Notes: generated by a model from the letters alone, not told the origin. Counted from the first letter of the stretch, positions 1 to 11,202 are shown. The stretch is DNA of 64,000 nucleotides from Pantoea eucalypti (GCF_009646115.1 NZ_CP045720.1:3410001-3474000); one strand, 5' to 3'. A program made the numbers and translations.

Positions 1-124
1 GCCCCATCCAGAGAGAGATAAAGAGTGCTGTCAGCAGGCTGACAATGGCGCGAAACGTCAGATAGGAAAAGACGTTGAAGCCCGAATAAAAAGCGACCAG
101 ATGCTCGGCCAGCCAAACTAACAT
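1..124 (-). CDS. mraY: MraY, phospho-MurNAc-pentapeptide transferase (5' end only)
   Basis: The first 41 codons are present before the window edge cuts the gene. The N-terminus reads [20 protein letters not shown] and continues into a hydrophobic segment, as expected for the first periplasmic stretch and membrane helix of MraY. The family transfers phospho-MurNAc-pentapeptide to undecaprenyl phosphate to make lipid I at the inner membrane. The start codon overlaps the end of murF by 7 bp, the usual dcw cluster arrangement, so it is probably translated by coupling. Confidence 0.95.
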   Translation of the reverse strand, partial: MLVWLAEHLVAFYSGFNVFSYLTFRAIVSLLTALFISLWMG

Positions 125-1476
125 GTTCCTTTCTCCTTTAAGCTCTGTACTACCTGCTCCATGGCGGCACTACGCGAGCCTTTTATCAGGACGGTAATTT
201 CTGAGTGTTCGGACAACAATTGACGCAAACGTTCAGTCAGCGCTGTCTTATCGCTGAAATGTTCGCCAGCTTTGCTGTTTTCACTAATAAAATGGCTGAA
301 TTTTCCGCAGCTCAGTACGCGATCAATACCTGCATCACGTGCCGCATCCCCGATTTCGCGGTGACATTTTTCGGTCTCATCACCCAGTTCCGCCATATCG
401 CCGGCGACCAGCACCCGGTAGCCCGGCATCTCTGACAGGACCTGGACGGCGGCGGTCATCGATCCGACATTCGCGTTATAACTGTCATCCAGCAGCAGCT
501 GATGCGCAGAGAGGCGCACCGGGAACAGGCGACCTGGCACCGACTGCAGGTTTTTCAGCCCCTGCTGAACGGCGCTAAGCGGGGCATCCACTGACAGGGC
601 CAGAGCCGCCGCAGCCAGTGCGTTGGCGATGTTATGCCGACCCGGCAACGGCAGCACAATCTCAGCCTCACCACGCGGTGTCTTCATCACAAAATGGGTG
701 CCGTCCTGCGCAATGCGGATATCACGGGCAGAGAAATCACACGCTGCCGCCTGCGGCGAGAAGCGCCACACGGTTTTGTCCTGCAGCGTGGTCTGCCAGT
801 TTGGCCAGTCGTTGCTTTCCTCATTGAGAATCGCAATGCCATTCGCCGGTAAGCCCTGAAAAATCTCGCCCTTGGCTTTAGCGACACCCGCCAGCGAACC
901 AAAGCCTTCCAGATGGGCCGCTGCCAGGTTATTCACCAGCGCGCTTTCCGGTTTAACCAGGTCGGTGGTGTAGGCGATTTCGCCCTGATGATTAGCGCCA
1001 AGCTCAATTACCGCATACTGATGCTCTGCGGTCAGACGCAGCAGCGTCATCGGCACGCCATAATCGTTGTTGAGATTGCCTGCGGTGTAGAGCGTCTCAC
1101 CGCACTCACGCAGAATCGCTGCCGTCATCTCTTTAACCGACGTTTTGCCGGACGAGCCGGTCAGCGCCACGACGCGGGCAGTGGACTGCTGACGAACCCA
1201 GGCACTCAGTCGGCCAAAAGCAAGTCGGGTATCTTCCACGACGACCTGAGGCACAGAGACAGGTAAATGCTTACTGACCAGTAACGCCTGTGCGCCACTG
1301 TCAATGGCCTCTTCAGCGAAGTCATGGGCATCAAAACGTTCGCCCACCAGCGCGACAAACAGACTGCCTGCTGTCACTTTGCGGGTATCCGTCGTTACGT
1401 CATTCAGGGTTAAATCACTGCCGTGCAGCGTTCCGCCGGTGATCTCCGCAAGCGTTTTTAATGAAACCGGAATCAT
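118..1476 (-). CDS. murF: MurF, UDP-MurNAc-tripeptide:D-Ala-D-Ala ligase
   Basis: This cytoplasmic Mur ligase adds D-Ala-D-Ala to UDP-MurNAc-tripeptide, the last soluble step of peptidoglycan precursor synthesis. The 452-residue product has the same length as E. coli MurF. Residues about 1-100 form the UDP-substrate domain ([20 protein letters not shown]). An ATP loop TGSSGKTS lies near 106-113, followed by the TAGNLNN and [10 protein letters not shown] Mur-ligase motifs and a C-terminal domain with LLDDSYNAN. It overlaps murE by 4 bp upstream and mraY by 7 bp downstream, so it sits inside the dcw operon. No anomaly was seen. Confidence 0.98.
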   Translation of the reverse strand: MIPVSLKTLAEITGGTLHGSDLTLNDVTTDTRKVTAGSLFVALVGERFDAHDFAEEAIDSGAQALLVSKHLPVSVPQVVVEDTRLAFGRLSAWVRQQSTARVVALTGSSGKTSVKEMTAAILRECGETLYTAGNLNNDYGVPMTLLRLTAEHQYAVIELGANHQGEIAYTTDLVKPESALVNNLAAAHLEGFGSLAGVAKAKGEIFQGLPANGIAILNEESNDWPNWQTTLQDKTVWRFSPQAAACDFSARDIRIAQDGTHFVMKTPRGEAEIVLPLPGRHNIANALAAAALALSVDAPLSAVQQGLKNLQSVPGRLFPVRLSAHQLLLDDSYNANVGSMTAAVQVLSEMPGYRVLVAGDMAELGDETEKCHREIGDAARDAGIDRVLSCGKFSHFISENSKAGEHFSDKTALTERLRQLLSEHSEITVLIKGSRSAAMEQVVQSLKEKGTC

Positions 1477-2960
1477 GCTGCGCCTCCCAGCAGTGCCGCA
1501 ACCGTGGCACGATCGGAGTAGTCGAGACGGCGATTGCCGATGATCTGATAATCTTCGTGGCCTTTACCGGCCACCAGTACGATATCGTCAGGCTGAGCCT
1601 GCATGATGGTGTTAGTGACGGCCTGCGCGCGGCCAGACACCAGCCGGGCGCGGCCCGGATCCAGCAAACCGGTCAGAATATCGTTAACAATCGCCTGCGG
1701 ATCTTCGCTGCGCGGATTGTCGTCGGTAATCACCACCACATCCGCATATTGCTCAGCAATCGCGCCCATTAATGGTCGTTTGCCTTTGTCACGATCGCCA
1801 CCGCAGCCAAACAGACACCACAGTTTGCCTTTGCAGTGCAGGCGGGCTGCTTCCAGCGCTTTTTCCAGCGCATCCGGCGTATGGGCATAATCCACCACGA
1901 CCGTCGGTTTTCCTGCGGCGCTGAACACTTCCATACGCCCGTTGACCGGCTGCAACTGCGGTGCAACGTTGATCAGCGTCGCCAGCGGATAATCCAGTGA
2001 CAGCAGCGTCGCCAGCGCCAGCATCAGATTGCTGACGTTGAACGCGCCCATTAATGGACTGTTGATTTCTCCGTTGCCCCAGCTGGAGCTGAAACGGATG
2101 TGTGCGCCGTTATCGTGGTACTCCACCGCATCGGCTTTCAGCCAGCGGCCATGGCAGCCAGGCTGGAGGTTATTCTCCATGGTGACTGCCACCGCATCCG
2201 GTAAGCGCGCCAGCCAGCGACGACCGACTTCATCATCGGCGTTAAGAATCGCCTGCCCGACCTGATGCTCAGAAAACAGCAGCCATTTGGCTGACTCGTA
2301 GCTCTGCATATCACCGTGATAATCGAGGTGATCGCGGCTGAGATTGGTAAAGACCGCTGCGGCAAACGGCAGCGCCGCGACGCGATGCTGAACCAGTCCG
2401 TGTGACGAGACTTCCATTGCGGTCAGGGTCGCCCCTTTTTCCGCCAGATCGTTCAGCAGATGCTGAACATCAACTGCTGAGCCGGTGGTATTTTCTGCCG
2501 CGGACAAGTGACCCACCAGCCCATTCCCGACGGTGCCCATGACCGCGCTGGTTTCACCCAGCAGCGTTGCCCACTGCGCCAGCAACTGGGTCGTGGTGGT
2601 TTTACCATTTGTACCCGTAACGCCAATCAGCGTCTGTTTCTCACCCGGCTGCTGATAAAAACGGCCTGCTAAGGCTGAAAGACGCTGAGGCAATTGGGCC
2701 AGATAGATAACCGGTACGCCGTGCATTTCACGGATTTCGCCGTCGGCGGCTTCGCCTTCAGCTTCGGCCACCACGGCGGCGACGCCCTGAGCAATCGCCT
2801 GCGGGATGAAACGGCGTCCATCGACCTGATGGCCTGCAACAGCGACAAACAGATCGCCAGAAGCCGCAATGCGGCTATCCAGTGTCATGTCGCGCAGTGG
2901 GCGCGCCGGCGCGCCTGGCACCCAGGGGCCGAGTAAGTCGCGCAGGTTACGATCTGTCAC
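1473..2960 (-). CDS. murE: MurE, UDP-MurNAc-L-Ala-D-Glu:meso-DAP ligase
   Basis: MurE adds meso-diaminopimelate to the peptidoglycan precursor in the cytoplasm. The ATP loop [12 protein letters not shown] lies near residues 113-124. The DDNPR motif near 415 is the signature of DAP-specific rather than lysine-specific MurE. I chose a GTG start at 2960: it gives [10 protein letters not shown], a 495-residue protein as in E. coli, and a GAGG ribosome-binding site 6 nt upstream. An in-frame ATG at 2972 would add four residues without a better site. With the GTG start the gene overlaps ftsI by 14 bp. DAP for this step comes from the pathway that includes dapB at 46.7 kb. Confidence 0.96.
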   Translation of the reverse strand: MTDRNLRDLLGPWVPGAPARPLRDMTLDSRIAASGDLFVAVAGHQVDGRRFIPQAIAQGVAAVVAEAEGEAADGEIREMHGVPVIYLAQLPQRLSALAGRFYQQPGEKQTLIGVTGTNGKTTTTQLLAQWATLLGETSAVMGTVGNGLVGHLSAAENTTGSAVDVQHLLNDLAEKGATLTAMEVSSHGLVQHRVAALPFAAAVFTNLSRDHLDYHGDMQSYESAKWLLFSEHQVGQAILNADDEVGRRWLARLPDAVAVTMENNLQPGCHGRWLKADAVEYHDNGAHIRFSSSWGNGEINSPLMGAFNVSNLMLALATLLSLDYPLATLINVAPQLQPVNGRMEVFSAAGKPTVVVDYAHTPDALEKALEAARLHCKGKLWCLFGCGGDRDKGKRPLMGAIAEQYADVVVITDDNPRSEDPQAIVNDILTGLLDPGRARLVSGRAQAVTNTIMQAQPDDIVLVAGKGHEDYQIIGNRRLDYSDRATVAALLGGAA

Positions 2961-4713
2961 TTGTTTCCTCACTTCTGTTAGTCACCAACTCATTCTTGTC
3001 ATTGGTCGGTAACGCGTCCGGCTCGATGTTCATGGTGCGCAGTACGCCGCCCATGATGGCACCAAACACCGGGGCAGAAACCGCACCACCGTAATACTTG
3101 CCGGCCTGGGGATCGTTGATCACCACCACCAGCGCGAATCGGGGATGACTGGCAGGCGCAACGCCTGCGGTATAGGCAATGTATTTGTTGACGTAGCGAC
3201 CATCGGGCCCGACTTTTTTCGCTGTACCGGTTTTTATCGCAATCCGATAACCTTTGATGGCCGCTTTGACCCCACCGCCACCAGGCAGCGCCACGCTTTC
3301 CATCATATGCATCACGGTTTTCACCAGTGACTCATCGAAAACGCGTTGTCCCGCGACGGGCGGATCCACTTTGGTAATCGACAGCGGGCGATTAATGCCA
3401 TAGCTGCCAATTGTTGCGTAGACTCGCGCTAACTGTAACGGCGTTACCATTAGCCCGTAGCCGAAAGAGAAGGTGGCCCTCTCTATGTCAGACCACCGTT
3501 GTTTTTTAGGGTATAAGCCACTGCTTTCCCCGACCAGCCCCAAATTGGTCGGTTTGCCCAGTCCAAAGCGCGCATAAGTTTCTACAAGCGCTGAGGAAGG
3601 CATCGCTAACGCCAGACGTGAAACACCGACGTTACTCGATTTCTGTAAAACCCCTGTCAGGGTCAATTCGTTGTAGCGCGCCACATCCTTGATCTCATGA
3701 CCATTAACGCGATATGGCACGGTATTCAGGACACTGTTCTCTCTGACCACGCCGCGTTGCAGCGCCGCCATGACCACCATCGGCTTCACGGTCGAGCCAG
3801 GTTCGAAAATGTCGGTGATGGCGCGGTTACGCATCAGATCTTTCGGCGTGTTGCCAAGATTATTCGGGTTGTAAGCCGGGCTGTTGGCCATCGCCAGTAC
3901 TTCGCCGGTATTCACATCCACCAGGACTGCCGTGCCCGATTCCGCTTTGTTAAAGGCCACGGCGTTATTCAGTTCACGGTAGACCAGCGCCTGTAAGCGC
4001 TCATCGATGCTGAGAGTCAGGTTATGCGCGGCCCGGCTGTCCACAGAGGAGATATCTTCGATGACGCGACCGTAGCGATCTTTACGCACCGTCCGCTCGC
4101 CCGGCGCACCGGTCAGCCATTTATCAAAACTCTTCTCAATGCCTTCAATGCCCTGCCCGTCGATGTTGGTAAAGCCAATCAGATGAGAGGTAACCTGCCC
4201 GGCAGGATAGTAACGGCGCGACTCTTCGCGCAGATGAATACCGGGAAGTTTGAGTTTTTTGACGTAGTCGCCGATGGCCGGATTGACCTGACGCGCCAGA
4301 TAGACAAAGCGGCCTTTAGGATTGGCATTTACGCGCGCGGCCAACTGGTCAAGGGGGATAGAGAGCGCATCAGAGAGTGCCTTCCAGCGGCTGTCCAGCG
4401 TGACGCCACCACCGGCGTGCAGCTCTTTTGGATCCGCCCAGATGGCATTAACCGGGACACTCACTGCCAGCGGTCGTCCGGCACGATCGCTGATCATCCC
4501 GCGCGAGGTTGGCACCGCCTGAACGCGCAGCGAGCGCAGATCGCCCTCTTTGACCAGCTTGCCAGGATTAATCACCTGCAGCCAGGCAACACGTGACAGC
4601 AATCCACCCAGCGCCAGTAAAATACAGCCGCACAGCAACGCAAAACGCCAGCTTACAAAGCTGGCTTTATCTTCCGGTTTCTTCAATTTCAGCGTTCTGC
4701 CTGTGCCGCTCAT
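2947..4713 (-). CDS. ftsI: FtsI (PBP3), septal peptidoglycan transpeptidase
   Basis: FtsI is the class B penicillin-binding protein that crosslinks septal peptidoglycan together with FtsW. The 588-residue length equals the E. coli protein. A short cytoplasmic tail is followed by one membrane helix (about 24-46) and a dimerisation domain. The transpeptidase domain has the active-site serine at Ser307 in STVK, then the SSN and KTGTAKK motifs. The C-terminus resembles that of E. coli, where Prc removes 11 residues; such processing here is inference. It lies between ftsL and murE in the dcw operon. Confidence 0.98.
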   Translation of the reverse strand: MSGTGRTLKLKKPEDKASFVSWRFALLCGCILLALGGLLSRVAWLQVINPGKLVKEGDLRSLRVQAVPTSRGMISDRAGRPLAVSVPVNAIWADPKELHAGGGVTLDSRWKALSDALSIPLDQLAARVNANPKGRFVYLARQVNPAIGDYVKKLKLPGIHLREESRRYYPAGQVTSHLIGFTNIDGQGIEGIEKSFDKWLTGAPGERTVRKDRYGRVIEDISSVDSRAAHNLTLSIDERLQALVYRELNNAVAFNKAESGTAVLVDVNTGEVLAMANSPAYNPNNLGNTPKDLMRNRAITDIFEPGSTVKPMVVMAALQRGVVRENSVLNTVPYRVNGHEIKDVARYNELTLTGVLQKSSNVGVSRLALAMPSSALVETYARFGLGKPTNLGLVGESSGLYPKKQRWSDIERATFSFGYGLMVTPLQLARVYATIGSYGINRPLSITKVDPPVAGQRVFDESLVKTVMHMMESVALPGGGGVKAAIKGYRIAIKTGTAKKVGPDGRYVNKYIAYTAGVAPASHPRFALVVVINDPQAGKYYGGAVSAPVFGAIMGGVLRTMNIEPDALPTNDKNELVTNRSEETSDRS

Positions 4714-4729
4714 TCGCTAACTTAAGTCC

Positions 4730-5050
4730 TTATTTCTGCACCACGATATTTTCTTGTGAAGGATCAACGTGCTGCAGCTGCAGCTTCTCGGTGGCGATGC
4801 GTTCAACACGGCTGTGATCGCCCAGCGCATTCTCTTCCAGAATCAGGTTGCGCCACTCGATATCCAGCGCGTCACGCTCCAGCACCAGCTGTTCACGCTG
4901 TGCCGTTAACAGTCGTGTTTTATGCGTGGTGGTGACCACCAGCACGGCAGAAACCACGACAGCGATCAGCAACAGCACCGGAATCTTGCCCTTTCGCAGC
5001 AGATCCCCGCCGATAACGGCAGGCAGACTGTGACGCTCGTTACCGATCAT
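4730..5050 (-). CDS. ftsL: FtsL, divisome protein
   Basis: FtsL is a small bitopic inner-membrane protein that forms the FtsQLB complex and activates FtsWI. The 106-residue sequence has a short cytoplasmic N-terminus, one membrane segment near residues 23-40 and a periplasmic coiled coil ([20 protein letters not shown]) almost identical to E. coli FtsL. It is about 15 residues shorter than E. coli FtsL, all at the N-terminus. The start codon overlaps the rsmH stop (ATGA type), pointing to translational coupling. Confidence 0.97.
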   Translation of the reverse strand: MIGNERHSLPAVIGGDLLRKGKIPVLLLIAVVVSAVLVVTTTHKTRLLTAQREQLVLERDALDIEWRNLILEENALGDHSRVERIATEKLQLQHVDPSQENIVVQK

Positions 5051-5988
5051 GCGTCGGTTTTCTCCGCGATACGTAAAACCGAGCTGCGCGCGCGTGAGTT
5101 CTCAGAGACTTCAGCGTCACCCGGCGACATTTTGCCGAGCAACTTCAGTTCACGGCCACCCAGGGCTCGCAGCTGATGTTCAGTCATCGGTATTCCGGCC
5201 GGCACCTGTGGTCCACGACTCTGATCGCGCATAAAGCGCTTAACCAGCCGATCTTCCAGTGAATGGAAGCTGATCACAGAGAGACGGCCCTGCGGTGCGA
5301 GTACCTGAACCGCGCCTTTCAGTGCGATATCGATCTCTTCCAGTTCACTGTTAATCCAGATGCGAATGGCCTGGAAGCTGCGTGTAGCCGGATGTTTAAA
5401 CTTATCTTTCACTGGCATAGCGATGGAGATGACTTCAGCCAGTTCACGGGTGCGGGTCATCGGCTGCTCGCGATTGCGCTCGACAATGGCCCGGGCAATA
5501 CGTTTAGCGAATCGCTCTTCACCGTAAGTCTTCAGGACGAAAGCGATATCTGCCTCTTCCGCGTGCAGCAACCATTCTGCGGCTGAGTGACCACGCGACG
5601 GGTCCATTCGCATGTCCAGCGGTCCGTCACGCATAAAGGAGAAGCCGCGTTCAGCGTCATCCAGTTGCGGCGATGAAACCCCCAGGTCCAGCAAAATCCC
5701 GTCAATTTTTCCGACCAGATCCCGTTCAGAAACATACTCTGCCAGCGCAGAAAAAGGGCCATGAATAATTGAAAAACGCGGGTCGGTAATCTCAGCAGCA
5801 GCGGCGATAGCTTGCGGATCACGATCGATGGCGATCAGTTTTCCCTTCTCTCCCAGTTGCGAAAGAATCAGGCGTGAGTGGCCACCACGACCAAATGTGC
5901 CGTCGATGTAAATACCGTCTTCCCTGATATTGAGGCCGTTAACCGCCTCATCCAACAGCACGGTGGTATGTTTGAAATTTTCCTGCAT
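5047..5988 (-). CDS. rsmH: RsmH (MraW), 16S rRNA m4C1402 methyltransferase
   Basis: RsmH N4-methylates C1402 of 16S rRNA in the ribosomal P site using S-adenosylmethionine. The 313-residue product matches the family length. The SAM-binding GTFGRGGHS motif is near residue 30-38, [15 protein letters not shown] near 96-110, and the conserved [10 protein letters not shown] is near the C-terminus. It is separated by 2 bp from mraZ and overlaps ftsL by 4 bp, so it is the second gene of the dcw operon. Confidence 0.98.
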   Translation of the reverse strand: MQENFKHTTVLLDEAVNGLNIREDGIYIDGTFGRGGHSRLILSQLGEKGKLIAIDRDPQAIAAAAEITDPRFSIIHGPFSALAEYVSERDLVGKIDGILLDLGVSSPQLDDAERGFSFMRDGPLDMRMDPSRGHSAAEWLLHAEEADIAFVLKTYGEERFAKRIARAIVERNREQPMTRTRELAEVISIAMPVKDKFKHPATRSFQAIRIWINSELEEIDIALKGAVQVLAPQGRLSVISFHSLEDRLVKRFMRDQSRGPQVPAGIPMTEHQLRALGGRELKLLGKMSPGDAEVSENSRARSSVLRIAEKTDA

Positions 5989-5990
5989 AG

Positions 5991-6449
5991 CTATAGCGAC
6001 AAGTCCTGCAACCGCTCAGATAAAGGTTCCTGAGCCGACTGTTCTGCGTCAATATCGTCCCTGACTTGTTGATACCAGGTCTGTTCATCCCACAGCTCAA
6101 ACTTATTGAACTGTCCAACCAGCATCACTTCTTTGGTTAATTTTGCGTGCTGCCGAAGCGTATTCGCCAGCAGCAGGCGGCCTGCATTGTCCATCTGACA
6201 TTCACTGGCATGTCCCAGCAGCAAACGCTGCACGCGGCGCTCAAGTGGATTCATACTGGAAAGGCGTGCCAGCTTTTTTTCAATGATTTCCCATTCGGGC
6301 AGGGTGTAAAGCAACAGGCATGGCTGGTGGAGGTCGATGGTACAGACCATCTGCCCCTGAGACTCCCCAATCAGCAATTCGCGATATCGCGTGGGTACGG
6401 CGAGCCGCCCTTTGCTGTCGAGATTGACTAACGTTGCTCCGCGGAACAT
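5991..6449 (-). CDS. mraZ: MraZ, transcriptional regulator of the dcw cluster
   Basis: The 152-residue protein begins [23 protein letters not shown] and contains two AbrB-like DxGR motifs (DSKGR, DNAGR), the MraZ hallmark. In E. coli it forms a ring-shaped oligomer that binds TGGG repeats in its own promoter and represses mra/dcw transcription. Four such repeats lie just upstream of this gene on the same strand. The start at 6449 has an AGGAG site upstream. It is the first gene of the division/wall operon here. Confidence 0.97.
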   Translation of the reverse strand: MFRGATLVNLDSKGRLAVPTRYRELLIGESQGQMVCTIDLHQPCLLLYTLPEWEIIEKKLARLSSMNPLERRVQRLLLGHASECQMDNAGRLLLANTLRQHAKLTKEVMLVGQFNKFELWDEQTWYQQVRDDIDAEQSAQEPLSERLQDLSL

Positions 6450-6470
6450 GCCAGTCTCTTCTCCTCATCA

Positions 6471-6504
6471 CCCATTTACGCCACTTTATCCCACTTTTTA
6501 CCAC
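6471..6504 (-). promoter_or_regulatory. MraZ box array (four 10-bp-spaced TGG repeats)
   Basis: On the minus strand four TGG-type repeats start every 10 bp (plus-strand CCCA at 6471 and CCAC at 6481, 6491, 6501), each followed by an A-rich stretch. This matches the MraZ operator known from E. coli, between the -10 box and the mraZ start. The repeats are visible; autoregulation is inferred from the family. Confidence 0.85.
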
Positions 6505-6511
6505 GAAACGA

Positions 6512-6540
6512 GTTTAAGGATCCCATGAAATCCTTGTCAA
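6512..6540 (-). promoter_or_regulatory. Pmra promoter
   Basis: The minus strand has a perfect TTGACA (6535-6540), a 17-bp spacer and TTAAAC (6512-6517). It lies immediately upstream of the MraZ boxes and drives mraZ and the following division genes, as Pmra does in E. coli. Confidence 0.85.
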
Positions 6541-6904
6541 GCCGGAGCGGCAGTTGAACATCACTCTTTACAAGGCGCAAAATTAAAGTCTGGCGACGAT
6601 ATAATCGAATAAAAGGAGAAACTAAAAATTAAGCCAATGAATAACTGAATAAAAAAAATGGCTCGGGGAAAAAAGACTAAAAATGAAACAATGTAAAGGG
6701 TTAAATATTTATCCTGATTTCTGAGACAGCGGCGGCATTTTAGGGGATTTCTGAATGGAAGCCCAGCGGCTTCAGGGCAGACGGGAAAGAAGGTTTGTTG
6801 AAGTTGTAAGCAAATAATAGGTATCGGGCTTTCTGCTTTGTTAGATTTGATGAGCAGAATTTACCCTTTTTTACGTCGACCTGTTTATTTAATCAGTAAA
6901 TCGC
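6541..6904. other. Non-coding gap between Pmra and cra terminator
   Basis: About 365 bp of A-rich sequence contains no credible gene on either strand and no clear repeat. The minus strand carries short T-rich runs that could serve as upstream promoter elements for Pmra. I see nothing else that can be supported. Confidence 0.5.
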
Positions 6905-6933
6905 GAAATAAAAGGGGCAGTATAATACTGCCC
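6905..6933 (-). terminator. cra intrinsic terminator
   Basis: Just past the cra stop the minus strand forms a hairpin with arms GGGCAGT/ACTGCCC (6915-6933) followed by CTTTTATTT. This is a rho-independent terminator that separates cra from the dcw operon. Confidence 0.85.
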
Positions 6934-6938
6934 GTTAC

Positions 6939-7949
6939 TCATTTAACTCTTCGGCTTAATTGTCCGCGACGGTATAAATTACGCCGGATACGGGTTAAGC
7001 CTGGTTTTGGTTTTCGGGGTTCGTCCAGTGAGGCTAAAACTAATTCCAGCACGCGCTCTGCCACGTCACGATGACGCTGACCAACGGCCAGGACCGGACA
7101 CTCAAGAAAGTCCAGTAATTCGTGGTCGCCAAAGGTGGCAATCGCCAGCTCCGTCGGCAGGCGGCCGTTTCGTTTCAGCGTCACATCCATCACACCCTGC
7201 AGCAGCCCAAAAGAGGTGGTGAAAAGCGCCTCTGGCATCGGATGATCTTCAAGGTATTTCTCAAACAGTGCAGCAGCAGCAGTGCGTTCGAAGCTGTTGC
7301 AGTAGATATAATCAATCGGACGGGGATCGTCTTTCCAGGCATCGCGGAAACCCATTTCGCGCAGGAAGCTCACTGACAGTTCGGGTAACGCACCGAGGAA
7401 CAGCACATTTTTAACGTCGAGCTGACGCAGTTCAGCAGCCAGTGTCTGGGCATCGTCCTGATCGGCCCCGACGACACTGGTAAAATGTTCACGATCCAGC
7501 GCACGGTCGAGCGCAATTATTGGCAGAGAATCGTTGATCCAGCGCTGATAAAAGGGATGCTCTGGCGGTAATGAGGTGGAAACGATAATTGCATCGACCT
7601 GGCGCTGCAGCAGATGTTCAATGCAGCGCATCTCGTTTTCAGGCTGATCTTCAGAACAGGCGATCAGAAGCTGATAGCCGCGCTGACGTGCCTGTCGCTC
7701 AAGATAGTTTGCAATACGCGTATAACTGGTATTTTCCAGATCAGGGATCACTAACCCAATGGATCGCGTACGCCCGGCGCGCAGCCCCGCAGCCACCGCA
7801 TTAGGGTGATAATTATGTTCACGTACCACTGCCATGACTTTTTCAACGGTCTTGTCGCTGACACGATACTGCCGCGCTTTGCCGTTGATCACATAACTGG
7901 CCGTGGTGCGCGACACGCCTGCCAAACGCGCAATTTCATCCAGTTTCAC
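6939..7949 (-). CDS. cra: Cra (FruR), catabolite repressor/activator
   Basis: Cra is a LacI-family regulator that represses glycolytic and activates gluconeogenic genes and is released by fructose phosphates. The 336-residue protein starts [23 protein letters not shown], the DNA-binding helix-turn-helix, with a hinge near 45-60 and a sugar-binding core behind it. Length and sequence closely follow the E. coli protein (334 residues); the extra residues are at the C-terminus. It is transcribed alone, between the ilvH and dcw operons, with its own terminator. Confidence 0.97.
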   Translation of the reverse strand: MKLDEIARLAGVSRTTASYVINGKARQYRVSDKTVEKVMAVVREHNYHPNAVAAGLRAGRTRSIGLVIPDLENTSYTRIANYLERQARQRGYQLLIACSEDQPENEMRCIEHLLQRQVDAIIVSTSLPPEHPFYQRWINDSLPIIALDRALDREHFTSVVGADQDDAQTLAAELRQLDVKNVLFLGALPELSVSFLREMGFRDAWKDDPRPIDYIYCNSFERTAAAALFEKYLEDHPMPEALFTTSFGLLQGVMDVTLKRNGRLPTELAIATFGDHELLDFLECPVLAVGQRHRDVAERVLELVLASLDEPRKPKPGLTRIRRNLYRRGQLSRRVK

Positions 7950-8083
7950 AATAACCCCACCATCAAATCCGCTTTTACGGCAGAAATAGCCGCAGTTAAG
8001 CTATGGATAACTCATGTCTATCATCTAACAGCAGAAAAGTGCGCGGAGCAACCGCTTTTCTGAATGTAATCCGCCTGGCGCAT

Positions 8084-8116
8084 AAAAAATAAAAAAACCC
8101 GGCATTTCGCCGGGTT
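8084..8116 (-). terminator. ilvIH intrinsic terminator
   Basis: On the minus strand, arms AACCCGGC/GCCGGGTT (8096-8116) with a 5-nt loop are followed by a long T-rich run (8084-8097). This ends the ilvIH transcript before cra. Confidence 0.88.
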
Positions 8117-8145
8117 AGGTGAGGATTGATGATGACGCAGCGTGA

Positions 8146-8637
8146 TTAACGCATGATGCGATCGCCGCGTGAAACGCCGACGATACCGGAGCGCGCCACT
8201 TCAACAATTTCAGCGACATCGCGGACGGTGCTCAGGAAGGCGTCCAGTTTGTCGCTGGTGCCTGCCAGCTGAACCGTGTACAGCGTCGGCGTTACATCGA
8301 TGATCTGACCACGGAAGATCTCGGCGTTACGCTTCACCTCTTCGCGACCATAACCACTGGCCTGAATCTTCACCAGCATGATTTCGCGCTCAACATAGGC
8401 GCCCTGCCCCAGCTCGGTGACGCGCAGGACATCCACCAGCTTGTGCAGTTGCTTTTCAATCTGCTCCAGTACCTTCTGATCGCCCACCGTCTGAATGGTC
8501 ATCCGCGACAGTGTGGGATCGTCGGTTGGCGCCACGGTCAGGCTTTCAATGTTATAGCCGCGCTGTGAGAACAGGCCGACGACACGGGATAATGCGCCGG
8601 ATTCGTTCTCCAGCAGAACTGATAAAATACGACGCAT
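8146..8637 (-). CDS. ilvH: IlvH, acetolactate synthase III regulatory subunit
   Basis: IlvH is the valine-sensing small subunit that binds IlvI. The start [19 protein letters not shown] at 8637 gives 163 residues, identical in length to E. coli IlvH, with an N-terminal ACT domain (residues about 1-78) and the conserved C-terminal domain. A GGAGAGGA site lies upstream. An in-frame start 30 nt earlier would add ten non-conserved residues inside ilvI. The gene follows ilvI after 2 bp, so the subunits are co-translated. Confidence 0.97.
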   Translation of the reverse strand: MRRILSVLLENESGALSRVVGLFSQRGYNIESLTVAPTDDPTLSRMTIQTVGDQKVLEQIEKQLHKLVDVLRVTELGQGAYVEREIMLVKIQASGYGREEVKRNAEIFRGQIIDVTPTLYTVQLAGTSDKLDAFLSTVRDVAEIVEVARSGIVGVSRGDRIMR

Positions 8638-8639
8638 AA

Positions 8640-10364
8640 TTATGTCCTCTCCGTTTTGCTCAACCACATCTCATCCATGCTGCCACCGCGAATCTGCATT
8701 GGGTAGACATGTTCGCTACCGTCAACGGTGACATCCACAAAGACCAGACGCCCCTTCGCCAGGGTTTCCAGCGCCAGCGTCAGCTTCTCTTCCAGCTCAG
8801 CCGGATGCTCAATCGCGATCCCGACGTGACCGTAGGCTTCCGCCAGACGCACGAAGTCAGGCAGCGATTCCATATAAGACTGGGAGTGGCGACCCGAGTA
8901 GATCATATCCTGCCACTGTTTCACCATGCCCAGCACCCGGTTATTCAGGTTCAGTACCAGCACCGGCAGATCGTACTGCAATGCTGTTGAAAGCTCCTGA
9001 ATATTCATCTGGATACTGCCATCGCCCGTTACGCAGATGACGGTCTCTTCCGGCAGCGCCATTTTCACACCCAGCGCCGCGGGCAGGCCAAAGCCCATGG
9101 TGCCCAGACCGCCAGAGTTGATCCAGCGGCGCGGTTTATCGAAAGGATAATAGAGCGCAGCAAACATCTGGTGCTGACCTACATCTGACGTGACATAGGC
9201 ATCGCCTTTGGTCAGCCGGCTGATGGTTTCAATCACGGCCTGCGGCTTAATTTTGTCGCTGGTGCGATCAAATTCCAGACAGTGACTACTGCGCCAGCCT
9301 TCAATCTCCTGCCACCAGTCGTGCAGGCTTTCAGCACGTGATGGCGTGTCGCTTTGCGTCAGTAACTCCAGCATCTGCTGCAGCACCTGTTTTGCATCGC
9401 CGACAATCGGGATATCCGCCGACACCGTTTTGGAAATAGAGGTCGGGTCGATATCGATGTGCATCACCGTGGCATTGGGGCAATATTTCGCCAGATTGTT
9501 GGTGGTGCGATCATCAAAGCGAACACCGATCCCAAAAATCAGGTCGGTGTTGTGCATCGTCATATTAGCTTCATAGGTGCCGTGCATACCCAGCATGCCG
9601 ACACACTGACGATGGGTGCCAGGAAACGCGCCCAGGCCCATCAGCGAGGTCGTCACCGGAATATTCAGGCTTTCTGCCAGCTGTAACAGCTCCGCTTCAC
9701 AGCCTGCGGTAATGGCACCGCCACCCGCATAGATCACCGGCTTCTTCGCCGCCAGCAATGTTGTCAGCGCGCGCTTAATCTGCCCTTTATGACCCTGAAT
9801 AGTGGGATTGTAAGAGCGCATGCTCACTGACTCCGGCCAGTGATAAGGCAATTTGTTCGCCGGGTTCAGGATATCTTTTGGCAGGTCAATCACCACGGGT
9901 CCCGGACGGCCGCTGGAGGCCAGCCAGAATGCCTTTTTCAGCACGCTTGGGATCTCTTCGGTGTTTTTCACCAGGAAGCTGTGCTTCACCACCGGACGAG
10001 AGATGCCGACCATGTCGCATTCCTGAAAGGCGTCATAGCCAATCAGCGACGACGGAACCTGACCCGACAGAATCACCAGCGGAATCGAGTCCATATAGGC
10101 GGTGGCGATACCGGTAATCGCATTGGTTGCACCAGGTCCGGAGGTGACCAGCACCACGCCGACTTCACCCGTCGCGCGCGCCAGGCCATCAGCCATATGC
10201 ACCGCACCCTGCTCATGGCGCACCAGAATGTGATCGATACCTCCGACGGTTTGCAGCGCATCATAGATATCTAAGACTGCGCCACCCGGATAACCGAATA
10301 CCTGTTTCACGCCCTGATCGATTAACGAACGGACGACCATTTCGGCTCCTGACAACATCTCCAT
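8640..10364 (-). CDS. ilvI: IlvI, acetolactate synthase III catalytic subunit
   Basis: IlvI is the thiamine-diphosphate enzyme that condenses pyruvate with pyruvate or 2-oxobutyrate in branched-chain amino acid synthesis. The 574-residue length equals E. coli IlvI. The catalytic Glu51 lies in [12 protein letters not shown], and the TPP/Mg motif GDGSIQMN ends in LNLNNR near residue 455. The residue after NNR is Val here where I recall Tyr in the E. coli enzyme; other isozymes also vary there, so no loss of function is implied. It pairs with ilvH; the product feeds the leucine operon 1 kb away. Confidence 0.97.
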   Translation of the reverse strand: MEMLSGAEMVVRSLIDQGVKQVFGYPGGAVLDIYDALQTVGGIDHILVRHEQGAVHMADGLARATGEVGVVLVTSGPGATNAITGIATAYMDSIPLVILSGQVPSSLIGYDAFQECDMVGISRPVVKHSFLVKNTEEIPSVLKKAFWLASSGRPGPVVIDLPKDILNPANKLPYHWPESVSMRSYNPTIQGHKGQIKRALTTLLAAKKPVIYAGGGAITAGCEAELLQLAESLNIPVTTSLMGLGAFPGTHRQCVGMLGMHGTYEANMTMHNTDLIFGIGVRFDDRTTNNLAKYCPNATVMHIDIDPTSISKTVSADIPIVGDAKQVLQQMLELLTQSDTPSRAESLHDWWQEIEGWRSSHCLEFDRTSDKIKPQAVIETISRLTKGDAYVTSDVGQHQMFAALYYPFDKPRRWINSGGLGTMGFGLPAALGVKMALPEETVICVTGDGSIQMNIQELSTALQYDLPVLVLNLNNRVLGMVKQWQDMIYSGRHSQSYMESLPDFVRLAEAYGHVGIAIEHPAELEEKLTLALETLAKGRLVFVDVTVDGSEHVYPMQIRGGSMDEMWLSKTERT

Positions 10365-11030
10365 CTTCTGCCTCCAGGCTTGCGGACCCGGCTCTGTGAA
10401 TGCGCCCGTTTATGCGTATCACGTTGCCCCGGTGCCTGCTTTGCCAATCAAAATCTTATGTTTATGCACGACAGCGGAAACGTCAGCCGCTGTCCGGTTA
10501 CAGAGAAATCTGTTGCGTTTATTTTTCTGAGAGTAGGTCGATTACCATAACCGCAGTTACACGGGCAGGCAAACCGCAAACCCGCGTAAATTAAAAGGCA
10601 GGGACGTAAAGCCTCTGGCCGATAAGAATTGGCTACGCGGATTAAACTAATTACGCGGCAGAACCGCAGAGGAAAATGCTGGGTATGAAATTATTTTCAG
10701 CGTGATCTAAGAAATAACGAAAACTTATTACCGGCTGCAATAGCCCACTATCGTCTGACATTTTTCTTTTCTGGCGTAATTAACCAGGAAATCACTAAAG
10801 CACATTGGATTATGCTAAGCAGCAGGTGATAAATGCTGTGTTCCCGCATAACACCATGCAAACAAAATACTTATAATTCAATTAAATAGAATTTAAATCG
10901 CGCCCCAGCGCCCCGCATTCCCGTGCTGATTGCGTCCACAGTGAGGGTCGCGCTGTTCATTACGCTGCCTGACCGATAAATAACAGAATATCTTCCTCTG
11001 GCGCCCAGGAGAATACCCCTGCATTGAAGG
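10365..11030. other. Long ilvI/leuL divergent intergenic region without leuO
   Basis: About 670 bp carries no credible gene. In E. coli this junction holds leuO, a LysR-type regulator, on the ilvI strand; no LysR-like helix-turn-helix or any ORF of useful length is present here. The sequence is A+T richer than its neighbours, especially 10660-10910, as expected for an Lrp/H-NS-bound ilvI control region. A pair of distant arms, CCTCTG near 10610 and CAGAGG near 10670, could form a loose stem. Confidence 0.6.
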
Positions 11031-11059
11031 TTGACATCCCTGAGTGATTCCAGTACCAA
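11031..11059 (+). promoter_or_regulatory. leu operon promoter
   Basis: TTGACA (11031-11036), a 17-bp spacer and TACCAA (11054-11059) lie about 35 bp before leuL. The -35 box and the TCC following it resemble the E. coli leu promoter; the -10 box is weak. Confidence 0.75.
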
Positions 11060-11094
11060 TATGTACAGCACAACATTTTATAAGGTTTGAATCC

Positions 11095-11178
11095 ATGTTT
11101 CGTTCTGTTCGCCTTCTCGGTCTACTACTAAACGCACTCAGCTTGCGCGGTAGACTTGTGGGCGGAATCAAACACTGA
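11095..11178 (+). CDS. leuL: leu operon leader peptide LeuL
   Basis: A 27-codon ORF reads MFRSVRLLGLLLNALSLRGR and ends LVGGIKH. It carries a run of leucine codons including three consecutive rare CTA codons, as in the E. coli leader. Ribosome stalling at these codons when charged tRNA-Leu is scarce should prevent formation of the downstream terminator. It lies between the leu promoter and the attenuator. Confidence 0.93.
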   Translation: MFRSVRLLGLLLNALSLRGRLVGGIKH

Positions 11179-11202
11179 TTCAAACCTGCTGAAAGTTAAA
11201 AA

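Noticed and set aside
10893-11183. 96-codon minus-strand ORF across leuL
   Set aside because: It is antisense to the leu promoter and leader and has no conserved features; not a leuO remnant.
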